From Azoarcus sp. (GTDB taxonomy: Bacteria > Pseudomonadota > Gammaproteobacteria > Burkholderiales > Rhodocyclaceae): DNA of 5,172 nt. The notes beneath the pieces were generated by a model. The model was not told the DNA's origin, did not search any database, and was given only the letters and a program-made list of their open reading frames with translations. The translations under genes were made by a program, and so were the position numbers. Location of the stretch: the NCBI GenBank assembly GCA_031282905.1, contig JAITCV010000217.1, positions 1-5,172 of the forward strand. The letters are read 5' to 3'. Below, one piece after another: positions 1 through 5,019 of this stretch (its first letter is position 1; each line of letters opens with the position of its first letter).

Positions 1-1483
1 GCAATATTTCGCGCAGTTCCTGATTGACGGCGGTCATGTCGTTGGCAATGCCGAAGTCGCGTATATGGGCCTCCATATCCGCAATGTCCCGAATCTGGCC
101 TATAAACCAAGGGTCTATGGCTGTGGCGGCGTGGATTTCCTCCACGCTCACGCCGGCGAGCAGAGCCTGGCGCAGGGCGAACAGGCGGCGGGAATGAGGT
201 CTGGCGAGCGCCGCAAGCGCCTCCTCGCGCGAGGGCGGGATATCCCCGCCACCATTGCCGAGTCCGGCTGCGCCTGTTTCCATGGAGCGCAGGCCCTTCT
301 GCAGGGCCTCCTTGAAGGTGCGTCCGATGCTCATGGCTTCGCCCACGCTTTTCATGGAAGTGGTGAGGACGTCCTCCGCGCCGGGAAATTTTTCAAAGGT
401 GAAACGCGGAATCTTGACAACGCAGTAATCAATGGCCGGCTCAAAGCTGGCCGCCGTCTCGCGGGTGATGTCGTTGCGCAGTTCATCCAGAGTGTAACCC
501 ACTGCCAGCTTGGCCGCCAGCTTGGCTATGGGAAAGCCCGTGGCCTTGGAGGCCAGCGCCGAGGAACGCGAGACGCGCGGGTTCATTTCGATCACGATCA
601 TGCGGCCATCCGTGGGGTTGATGGCGAATTGCACGTTGGAGCCGCCGGTGTCGACGCCGATTTCGCGCAGCACCGCGATCGAGGCGTTGCGCAGGATCTG
701 GTATTCCTTGTCGGTGAGCGTCTGCGCCGGGGCGACGGTGATCGAATCGCCGGTGTGCACGCCCATGGGGTCGAGGTTCTCGATCGAACAGACGATGATG
801 CAGTTGTCTTGGTTGTCGCGCACCACTTCCATCTCGAATTCTTTCCAGCCCAGGAGCGATTCTTCGATCAGGAGTTCGTTGGTCGGGCTGGCTTCCAGGC
901 CGCGCTTGCAGATTTCGTGGAATTCCTCGGTGTTGTAGGCGATGCCGCCGCCGGTGCCGCCGAGGGTGAAGCTGGGACGGATGATGACGGGAAAACCGAT
1001 GCCGCCTTGCACCTGCACGGCTTCTTCCATGCTGTGCGCGATGCCCGAGCGCGCCGAGCCGAGACCGATGCGGGTCATGGCGTCCTTGAATTTGAGGCGG
1101 TCTTCGGCCTTGTCGATGGCTTCCTTGGATGCGCCGATGAGTTCGACGCCGTATTTTTCCAGCACACCGTTCTTGGCCAGATCGAGTGCGCAATTGAGCG
1201 CCGTTTGTCCGCCCATCGTCGGCAGGATGGCGTCGGGGCGCTCCTTGCCGATGATGCGTTCGAGTATTTGCCAGGTGATCGGCTCGATATAGGTGACGTC
1301 GGCGGTGCCGGGGTCGGTCATGATCGTCGCCGGGTTGGAATTGACCAGGACGACGCGGTAGCCCTCTTCGCGCAACGCCTTGCACGCCTGCGCGCCGGAG
1401 TAATCGAACTCGCACGCTTGCCCGATGACGATCGGGCCAGCGCCGATGATCAGGATGGTTTGGATGTCGGTACGTTTAGGCAT
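1..1483 (-). CDS. carB: Carbamoyl-phosphate synthase large subunit, N-terminal 494 residues (3' end off the window)
   Basis: Makes carbamoyl phosphate from bicarbonate, ATP and the ammonia channelled from CarA, in the cytoplasm, feeding pyrimidine and arginine synthesis. The frame is open from ATG at 1483-1481 to the left edge: 494 of the usual ~1,070 residues, covering the carboxyphosphate ATP-grasp domain and part of the oligomerisation domain. Visible landmarks are the start MPKRTDIQTILIIGAGPI, PTMGGQTALN at 88-97, EDR at 127-129, RPSFTLGGTGGG at 169-180 and EMNPRVSRSSALASKATGFP at 299-318. Arg129, Arg169, Glu299, Asn301 and Arg303 fall at the E. coli catalytic numbering. The start overlaps the PIN gene by 8 nt (ATGCCTAA), with no clear Shine-Dalgarno upstream, so translation is probably coupled. 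Codon use changes sharply after about residue 318 (position ~530); see findings. Identity is certain; continuity of the left third is less so. Confidence 0.97.
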   Translation of the reverse strand, partial: MPKRTDIQTILIIGAGPIVIGQACEFDYSGAQACKALREEGYRVVLVNSNPATIMTDPGTADVTYIEPITWQILERIIGKERPDAILPTMGGQTALNCALDLAKNGVLEKYGVELIGASKEAIDKAEDRLKFKDAMTRIGLGSARSGIAHSMEEAVQVQGGIGFPVIIRPSFTLGGTGGGIAYNTEEFHEICKRGLEASPTNELLIEESLLGWKEFEMEVVRDNQDNCIIVCSIENLDPMGVHTGDSITVAPAQTLTDKEYQILRNASIAVLREIGVDTGGSNVQFAINPTDGRMIVIEMNPRVSRSSALASKATGFPIAKLAAKLAVGYTLDELRNDITRETAASFEPAIDYCVVKIPRFTFEKFPGAEDVLTTSMKSVGEAMSIGRTFKEALQKGLRSMETGAAGLGNGGGDIPPSREEALAALARPHSRRLFALRQALLAGVSVEEIHAATAIDPWFIGQIRDIADMEAHIRDFGIANDMTAVNQELREIL

Positions 1484-1961
1484 TTTGTTTGCTGTCTTGG
1501 ATCAGTTGTTGGATTTGCTGGATGTGGGGGTCTTGGCTGGCGATTTCCAGGCGGTTGATCTCGGCACATGCGTAATGAAACAGGTCGAAGGAATATTTGT
1601 TCAGCGGGTGATGACCGCATGTGGGGCAAGCGTCTTCCTCGTTTCTGTCGGATTGGAGGTTCTTTTTCTTGTCTTTATCTTCCTCGACAAGACGGAACAA
1701 CTCTGCCGCGCGCTTGGCTTCCTTTTCACGAATGGGGAGTTCTTGTATCTCGTCCAGTTTTGCTTCCATGTTGGCAAACGAGATGCGTCGCACGCCACGC
1801 AACACTTCGTAGCGAATCAGCGGCGTGATGAATAGTTCAACATCGGGATCATTGGTGAGATCATGCAGACGTGCTCCCGCCTCCTCATGCCTGCGATTTC
1901 CTGGTTCGGGCTCAAGCGCGCCAATCAACAGATTGGTATCTAACAGTACTCTGCGGCTCAT
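1476..1961 (-). CDS. PIN-domain (VapC-like) nuclease with an inserted CxxC-HH segment
   Basis: A 161-residue soluble protein with a PIN-fold pattern, a family of Mg2+-dependent RNases that includes VapC toxins. It opens with LLDTNLLIGAL (Asp8, Asn10), then LIRYEVLRGV (Glu52), then DLFHYACA (Asp126) and ASQDPHI (Asp144). These match in order and spacing the acidic residues that bind metal in PIN enzymes, so it looks catalytically intact. It is longer than a typical VapC (~130-140 aa) because residues ~93-118 form a highly charged insert ending in CPTCGHH (Cys112, Cys115, His117/118), which could bind zinc. ATG at 1961 overlaps the ATPase stop as ATGA; a GGTGGAG stretch lies 8 nt upstream. No VapB-like antitoxin adjoins it; the partner is the ATPase. 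The fold is well supported from motifs; the substrate (tRNA, mRNA or other nucleic acid) is unknown. Its stop lies inside the start of carB. Confidence 0.85.
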   Translation of the reverse strand: MSRRVLLDTNLLIGALEPEPGNRRHEEAGARLHDLTNDPDVELFITPLIRYEVLRGVRRISFANMEAKLDEIQELPIREKEAKRAAELFRLVEEDKDKKKNLQSDRNEEDACPTCGHHPLNKYSFDLFHYACAEINRLEIASQDPHIQQIQQLIQDSKQNA

Positions 1962-3115
1962 GCCTGATGCTCCACCTCGTTCAGCAGGGAAAGCAACCCT
2001 TGCTTGGCTTTTTGGTTTTGCTCAGGGTCCAGCGCCATTGCCTGAAACTTGAGTTCGTTGCAGTCCACCCCAAAAGCGCGTTCCAACACATCAACGAGCG
2101 AGCGTCGATTCGCTCCCACGATCGTCTGGCTTCTCACCACCTCGTCCGTATCGCGCTTCAACAAATAGGCTTCACCGTCTTTCAATTGCGTGAGTACCAG
2201 CGGCGAATGCGTGGCAATGTAGAAAATCGTGTTGGGCAGCAGCGTCTTGAGGCATGGAATGATCCGGGCTTGCCATTCCGGGTGCAGGTGGGCGTCGATC
2301 TCGTCGATCAGCACGATGCCGCGTACATTTTGCAACTGCACTTCGTTGGTAAACGCGGCGTAACCTGCAACAATAGCCTGCATTATTTTAACAAGCGAGG
2401 CAAAACCAGAACTCAGTTCCCCTAGTTCCCGCTTTTCCCCATCTACTTTCAGAAACACCCGTCCCCTGCCATCTGTTTTCAGAAATTTCGGGTCAATGCG
2501 TTCATCAACTTCATGCAGCATGGACAACACGGCATAAATCTCAACCTCGCGATTATCCTTTGATTCTTGAAAGCTATTAGCGGATAGCGCACGCGTACGG
2601 AACCAAGTGCGCGTACTGCCTATCATGCCCAAACTACTCAATTGTCCCTTATCGAACGCATCGAAAAGATCATTGAAGTATGCTAACTGACGATCCACGA
2701 ATGTTCCCACAACATCGGCAATAGTGACATCCTCACTTGCCAGACTGGCACGCCGGCCAGCGCCAATGAACACCACGGGAACGTTATGAAGGGAGGCATT
2801 GCTTTTCCATATCTCCTTCAATGTAAAAAGATCCTTGTGCTCGGAAACCTCCAACTGCATTCCCGATGACGCATCCGACATGCGTGCCATGACTGCGACA
2901 TCTCGTGACACAGGCGCGTCGCCACGATGTTTTGCCCAATAATTCTGAGCGAAACTCTTGTTGGACGCCAACAAAAACTGATAAATCGCCTCCAGACATT
3001 TCGTTTTACCCACCCCGTTTGCACCAAACAAGGTGTAGACGCGCTGACCCGGCGCGAAATGCAGTTCCACACGCCCAACTCCGCGCAGTCCTTCAATCAT
3101 CACATCGGTCAGCAT
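1958..3115 (-). CDS. SMC/ABC-type AAA ATPase (AAA_21-like), putative partner of the PIN nuclease
   Basis: A 385-residue ATPase with the split ABC/SMC head layout seen in RecF, OLD-like and anti-phage ATPases. The N-terminal strand pattern (MLTDVMIEGLRGVGRVELHF) precedes Walker A GANGVGKT at 31-38. A signature-like LSSGF is at 234-238, Walker B IVLIDEIDAHLHPEW at 267-281 (Glu272 the likely catalytic base) and the switch histidine ATHSPLVL at 301-308 (His303). The central ~190 residues are a family-specific insert with no long coiled coil, so this is not an SMC or Rad50. A five-codon-longer GTG start at 3130 is possible, but AGGAGG at 3127-3122 sits 6 nt before ATG 3115, which decides the start. 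The C-terminus carries no obvious nuclease domain, so nuclease activity would come from the overlapping PIN gene. Parts of it are clearly AT-richer than carA. Function is inferred: it may sense a trigger or gate the nuclease. Exact subfamily is not identified. Confidence 0.88.
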   Translation of the reverse strand: MLTDVMIEGLRGVGRVELHFAPGQRVYTLFGANGVGKTKCLEAIYQFLLASNKSFAQNYWAKHRGDAPVSRDVAVMARMSDASSGMQLEVSEHKDLFTLKEIWKSNASLHNVPVVFIGAGRRASLASEDVTIADVVGTFVDRQLAYFNDLFDAFDKGQLSSLGMIGSTRTWFRTRALSANSFQESKDNREVEIYAVLSMLHEVDERIDPKFLKTDGRGRVFLKVDGEKRELGELSSGFASLVKIMQAIVAGYAAFTNEVQLQNVRGIVLIDEIDAHLHPEWQARIIPCLKTLLPNTIFYIATHSPLVLTQLKDGEAYLLKRDTDEVVRSQTIVGANRRSLVDVLERAFGVDCNELKFQAMALDPEQNQKAKQGLLSLLNEVEHQA

Positions 3116-3121
3116 GGTCGA

Positions 3122-3127
3122 CCTCCT
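3122..3127 (-). promoter_or_regulatory. Ribosome binding site of the ATPase gene
   Basis: A perfect AGGAGG lies 6 nt before ATG 3115. It begins on the last base of the carA stop codon (TGA, 3129-3127), so ribosomes ending carA stop directly on it. It rules in favour of ATG 3115 over GTG 3130, because the GTG lies upstream of the site. Confidence 0.85.
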
Positions 3128-4266
3128 CACCCCATCAGCCCGACGAAGCGGTCGAACAAATACGCCACGTCATGCGGCCCCGGACTTGCCTCCGGATGCC
3201 CTTGGAACGAGAACGCGGGCGTATCGGTGCGGGTGATACCCTGGTTGGAGCCGTCGAACAGCGACACGTGCGTCACCCGCAGGTTTTCCGGCATCGTCGC
3301 CGGATCGACCGCGAAGCCGTGGTTCTGGCTGGTGATGAGCACCTGCCCGGTATCGAGGTCCTTCACCGGATGATTCGCGCCGTGATGGCCAAACTTCATC
3401 TTCAGAGTCTTCGCGCCGGAGGCCAGCGCCAGCAACTGGTGGCCGAGACAGATGCCGAAAGTCGGTACCCGCGCCGCGAGAATCTCGCGGATGGCTTCGA
3501 TCGCGTAGTCGCACGGTTCCGGATCGCCCGGCCCGTTGGAGAGGAACACGCCGTCTGGTTTCAGCGCCAGCACTTCCTGCGCGGGGGTCTGCGCGGGCAC
3601 CACGGTGAGACGGCAGCCGCGTTCGGCGAGCATGCGCAAAATATTGCGCTTGATGCCGAAATCGTAGGCCACCACATGTCGGCGCGGCGCTTCCTGCACG
3701 CCATACCCCTCGCCCAACCGCCATTCGCTCTCCGTCCACGCGAACGCCTCGCGTGTGCTGACGGTCTTGGCCAAATCCATCCCCGCCAGGCCGGGAAATG
3801 CCCTCGCCTGCGCAAACGCCGCCTCCACATCGAGATCAAGCGAAGCGTCCGGCTCGCCGCTCACGATACAGCCCGCCTGCGCGCCTTTCTCGCGCAATAT
3901 GCGAGTCAGCTTGCGGGTATCGATTCCGGCGATCGCCACCACGTTCTCGGCGCGCAACCAATCGTCGAGACGCCGCGCCATGCGGAAGTTGGAAGGCAAG
4001 ATCGGCAGATCGCGGATCACCAGACCAGCGGCATGCGCCCGCCCCGACTCCACATCCTCGTCATTGACGCCGGTATTGCCGATATGCGGATAGGTCAGGG
4101 TCACGATCTGGCGGCAATAACTCGGATCGGTAAGGATTTCCTGATAGCCGGCCATCGAAGTGTTGAACACCACCTCACCGGTTGCGCTGCCGGCCGCGCC
4201 AATTCCCTTGCCACGAAAAACCGTACCATCGGCAAGCACGAGCAAGGCGGAAGGAAAGGCGGCCAT
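3127..4266 (-). CDS. carA: Carbamoyl-phosphate synthase small (glutamine amidotransferase) subunit
   Basis: Hydrolyses glutamine and passes ammonia to CarB. The 379-residue product matches the family length (E. coli CarA 382). The N-terminal half has the CarA-specific GEVVFNTSMAGYQEILTDPS (30-49) and GIDTRKLTRILREKG (114-128). The C-terminal half is a class I amidotransferase domain with SNGPGDPE (243-250), the nucleophile in FGICLGHQLLAL (Cys273), and FQGHPEASPGPHD (His357, Glu359), so the Cys-His-Glu triad is complete. The frame stays open upstream to a TTG at 4404, but homology begins at MAAFPSALLVLADG. ATG 4266 has AGGAG 9 nt upstream; the adjacent GTG at 4269 would have a 6-nt spacing and is a real alternative adding one residue. 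First gene of the operon carA-ATPase-PIN-carB. Upstream is a repeat block, not dapB, which adjoins carA in many proteobacteria. Confidence 0.97.
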   Translation of the reverse strand: MAAFPSALLVLADGTVFRGKGIGAAGSATGEVVFNTSMAGYQEILTDPSYCRQIVTLTYPHIGNTGVNDEDVESGRAHAAGLVIRDLPILPSNFRMARRLDDWLRAENVVAIAGIDTRKLTRILREKGAQAGCIVSGEPDASLDLDVEAAFAQARAFPGLAGMDLAKTVSTREAFAWTESEWRLGEGYGVQEAPRRHVVAYDFGIKRNILRMLAERGCRLTVVPAQTPAQEVLALKPDGVFLSNGPGDPEPCDYAIEAIREILAARVPTFGICLGHQLLALASGAKTLKMKFGHHGANHPVKDLDTGQVLITSQNHGFAVDPATMPENLRVTHVSLFDGSNQGITRTDTPAFSFQGHPEASPGPHDVAYLFDRFVGLMG

Positions 4267-4275
4267 CACGGAAAA

Positions 4276-4280
4276 CTCCT
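4276..4280 (-). promoter_or_regulatory. Ribosome binding site of carA
   Basis: AGGAG on the minus strand lies 9 nt before ATG 4266 and 6 nt before GTG 4269. The spacing slightly favours the GTG, so the exact first residue is open by one codon. Confidence 0.65.
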
Positions 4281-4296
4281 GAATTCGTCCAAATGC

Positions 4297-4317
4297 AAAA
4301 ACAGCCCTCGCGGGCCG
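4297..4317 (-). terminator. Second, weaker terminator-like hairpin in the carA leader
   Basis: On the minus strand CGGCCC-GCGA-GGGCTG forms a 6-bp stem with one G-U pair, extendable by two weaker pairs, around a 4-nt loop. It is followed at once by TTTTT (4301-4297). It lies between the stronger hairpin at 4329-4359 and the carA ribosome binding site, about 30 nt before the start codon. It may act with the upstream hairpin in attenuation, or be a weak backup terminator. Thermodynamics were not computed. Confidence 0.45.
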
Positions 4318-4328
4318 CTTCCTCATGC

Positions 4329-4359
4329 AAAAAACGGGACGGGTCATCGACCCATCCCG
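4329..4359 (-). terminator. Intrinsic terminator-like hairpin (possible attenuator) in the carA leader
   Basis: On the minus strand CGGGATGGGTC, loop GAT, GACCCGTCCCG gives an 11-bp stem with a single U-G wobble, followed directly by TTTTTT (4334-4329). That is the classic intrinsic terminator form and works only in the minus direction; no T-run follows it on the plus strand. It lies about 60 nt upstream of carA and just downstream of the predicted promoter. No minus-strand gene that it would need to terminate is evident, so an attenuator of the car operon is a reasonable reading; a terminator for read-through from the right is the alternative. Confidence 0.65.
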
Positions 4360-4361
4360 CT

Positions 4362-4379
4362 GAAATAACTTGTTGATTC
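4362..4379. promoter_or_regulatory. Imperfect 18-bp dyad over the predicted car start site
   Basis: GAAATAAC-TT-GTTGATTC is an inverted repeat matching at 6 of 8 positions per arm. It overlaps the proposed -10 box and the expected transcription start, where a repressor would act. The arm spacing does not fit the ArgR box. Short imperfect dyads also occur by chance, so this is tentative. Confidence 0.25.
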
Positions 4380-4404
4380 TAACGTTTTTTTGCCCGCGAA
4401 GCAA
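4376..4404 (-). promoter_or_regulatory. Predicted sigma-70 promoter of the car operon
   Basis: On the minus strand TTGCTT (4404-4399, 3 of 6 to TTGACA) is separated by exactly 17 nt from TAGAAT (4381-4376, 5 of 6 to TATAAT). Transcription would start near 4369, giving a leader of about 100 nt that contains both terminator-like hairpins. Position and spacing are good; there is no experimental support. Confidence 0.5.
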
Positions 4405-4620
4405 ACTGGGCGCGCTTCTGGTTCCGCTTCTGCTCCTGTGAAACGGGCCGGATCGGGACGAGAACTGGAACGAGCCTCAGCCCAGTGCATCGTACTGAAG
4501 GCGCTCGAACGATTCGCCACGAAACTTTGCGCGTTGGAGCGCACCCTGTGCGGCACCGCGACGCTTGAAAGCGAGGCACCGCCAAGCAAGCTCGTATAGT
4601 GCTGCATTCTTGATAGAACT
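4405..4620. other. Intergenic stretch without a convincing gene
   Basis: Between the predicted car promoter and the repeat block. Several frames are open on both strands, as expected of GC-rich DNA, but none shows a recognisable domain, a good ribosome binding site or a consistent protein pattern. No tRNA or rRNA signature was seen. The only candidate is the short minus-strand ORF at 4477-4638. Confidence 0.6.
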
Positions 4621-4638
4621 TTTGTAGGGGCGACGCAT
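4477..4638 (-). CDS. Possible 53-residue small ORF, unrecognised, starting inside a palindrome
   Basis: Reads from ATG 4638 (the centre of the first palindrome) to TGA 4479-4477. It begins MRRPYKSSIKNAALYELAWR and ends with a basic, charged tail, FRGESFERLQYDALG. It lies in the same frame as carA, separated by the stop. No ribosome binding site can be assigned because the start sits inside the repeat, and both other minus-strand frames are also open across this stretch. It could be the remnant of a longer gene cut by the repeat, or chance. I recognise no family. Confidence 0.15.
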   Translation of the reverse strand: MRRPYKSSIKNAALYELAWRCLAFKRRGAAQGALQRAKFRGESFERLQYDALG

Positions 4639-4649
4639 GCGTCGCCCCT
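4626..4649. repeat. Perfect 24-bp palindrome, family A copy 1
   Basis: AGGGGCGACGCA followed by its exact reverse complement. The left flank keeps TTTGT before it; the right flank turns to GGCATCAC, so the terminal TAC seen in the other copy is lost there. The core is identical to the copy at 4814-4835. Confidence 0.9.
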
Positions 4650-4661
4650 GGCATCACGTGG

Positions 4662-4680
4662 GGCCGGTTTCCAGCCGGCC
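4662..4680. repeat. GC-rich inverted repeat inside the block
   Basis: GGCCGG and CCGGCC form a 6-bp stem around TTTCCAG. A second small hairpin, GGCAC-AAA-GTGCC, follows at 4683-4695 and a third, CGGCA-GGA-TGCCG, at 4717-4729. Such chained hairpins are usual in REP-like DNA. No T-run follows any of them, so they are not intrinsic terminators. Confidence 0.55.
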
Positions 4681-4769
4681 ATGGCACAAAGTGCCGCTGA
4701 AGAGATTGGGCTGGCCCGGCAGGATGCCGACCCCACGAGGGTTCCACAAATCGGGTTCTACAGCTCGTA

Positions 4770-4797
4770 GTAGGGGCACGGCGCGCCGTGCCCCTAC
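4770..4797. repeat. Perfect 28-bp palindrome, family B
   Basis: GTAGGGGCACGGCG followed by its exact reverse complement. It shares the outer GTAGGGGC / GCCCCTAC with the family A palindromes but has a different core (ACGGCGCGCCGT in place of GACGCATGCGTC). This suggests related elements with exchangeable centres. It has TA at both outer edges of the GGGGC/GCCCC arms. Confidence 0.9.
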
Positions 4798-4813
4798 AGT
4801 CGTTGCCGTCGAT

Positions 4814-4835
4814 GGGGCGACGCATGCGTCGCCCC
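4814..4835. repeat. Perfect 22-bp palindrome, family A copy 2
   Basis: GGGGCGACGCA followed by its exact reverse complement, identical in core to the copy at 4626-4649. The right flank keeps TACAAA; the left flank reads CGAT in place of the expected GTA. Because a palindrome reads the same on both strands, direct and inverted orientation relative to copy 1 can only be judged from the flanks, which are inverted. Confidence 0.9.
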
Positions 4836-4868
4836 TACAAATCCGCGCCGTCGCCGTGTTTCCAGGTA

Positions 4869-4898
4869 TTTTCATGGTTGGATCAACTAAAGTATGCT
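4869..4898 (+). promoter_or_regulatory. Weak candidate promoter for the gene at 5032
   Basis: TTTTCA (4869-4874, 4 of 6 to TTGACA), an 18-nt gap and TATGCT (4893-4898, 4 of 6 to TATAAT) on the plus strand. It lies just right of the repeat block and about 130 nt before the start codon. This is the best match I found in the gap, but it is weak. Confidence 0.22.
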
Positions 4899-4978
4899 GG
4901 ATTTTCACTTCAAGACAGACCAGACGCAGCTTGGGCCGTTACGGCAATGAATCGAGTCGTTGCTGGAGCGTATCGCAG

Positions 4979-5009
4979 CCTGAGCGGAGATTGACTCTGG
5001 CGGCTCAGG
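4979..5009 (+). repeat. 7-bp inverted repeat before the ribosome binding site of the gene at 5032
   Basis: CCTGAGC (4979-4985) and GCTCAGG (5003-5009) pair across a 17-nt loop, ending 10 nt before the ribosome binding site. It could form a leader hairpin or be an operator. It is short enough to be chance. Confidence 0.25.
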
Positions 5010-5019
5010 ATTCTTGGAC

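Larger units (their letters stand above)
4621..4841. mobile_element. MITE/REP-like palindromic repeat block (~220 bp)
   Basis: The two ends are inverted copies of each other: TTTGTAGGGGCGACGCA from 4621, and its reverse complement ending at 4841 in CCCCTACAAA. Each end contains the same complete palindrome, intact on its outer side (GTAGGGG / CCCCTAC) and degraded on its inner side. Between them lie a third, different palindrome with the same GTAGGGGC ends and several smaller hairpins. The block encodes no transposase, and I see no clear target-site duplication beyond the TA that flanks the GGGGC/GCCCC cores. It resembles non-autonomous MITE or REP-type elements moved by an enzyme supplied elsewhere. 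An alternative is three independent palindrome insertions. Confidence 0.6.

Noticed and set aside
483..1415. Minus-strand frame of 310 codons inside carB
   Set aside because: A shifted frame of the same gene. The Arg-rich product is typical of out-of-frame GC-rich coding DNA.
65..1558. Long plus-strand open frame (497 codons) across most of the left part
   Set aside because: It is antisense to carB, whose product matches a well-known family with catalytic residues at expected positions. The plus-strand product is low-complexity, rich in Gly, Ala, Arg and Asp, and has no recognisable domain. carB itself is easy to miss because it has no stop inside the window.
1476..3115. Classical VapBC toxin-antitoxin pair, or a single-chain anticodon nuclease such as RloC or PrrC
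   Set aside because: The PIN partner is a 385-residue ATPase and not a small DNA-binding antitoxin. The ATPase itself shows no C-terminal HEPN-like nuclease motif or zinc-hook coiled coil as in RloC.
2905..4368. Plus-strand open frame of 487 codons opposite the ATPase and carA
   Set aside because: Antisense shadow of GC-rich codons in carA; the His/Arg-rich translation resembles no protein family, while carA on the other strand is certain.
4362..4379. ArgR operator before carA
   Set aside because: ARG boxes have TGAAT and ATTCA arms about 4-5 nt apart; here the arms are farther apart and only partly match.
4477..4560. Possible remnant of dapB upstream of carA
   Set aside because: The short peptide AAQGALQRAKF loosely recalls the end of DapB, but only over a few residues and without the conserved final motif. 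Too weak to call a pseudogene.
4379..4825. Minus-strand frame of 148 codons across the repeat block
   Set aside because: It spans the palindromes and owes its openness to them; peptide pieces such as GATHASPLQ and RGTARRAPT are just translated repeat arms. No ribosome binding site or domain.
4626..4835. CRISPR array
   Set aside because: There are only two identical copies plus one related one, the spacing is unequal, the units are full palindromes, and no cas gene is present.
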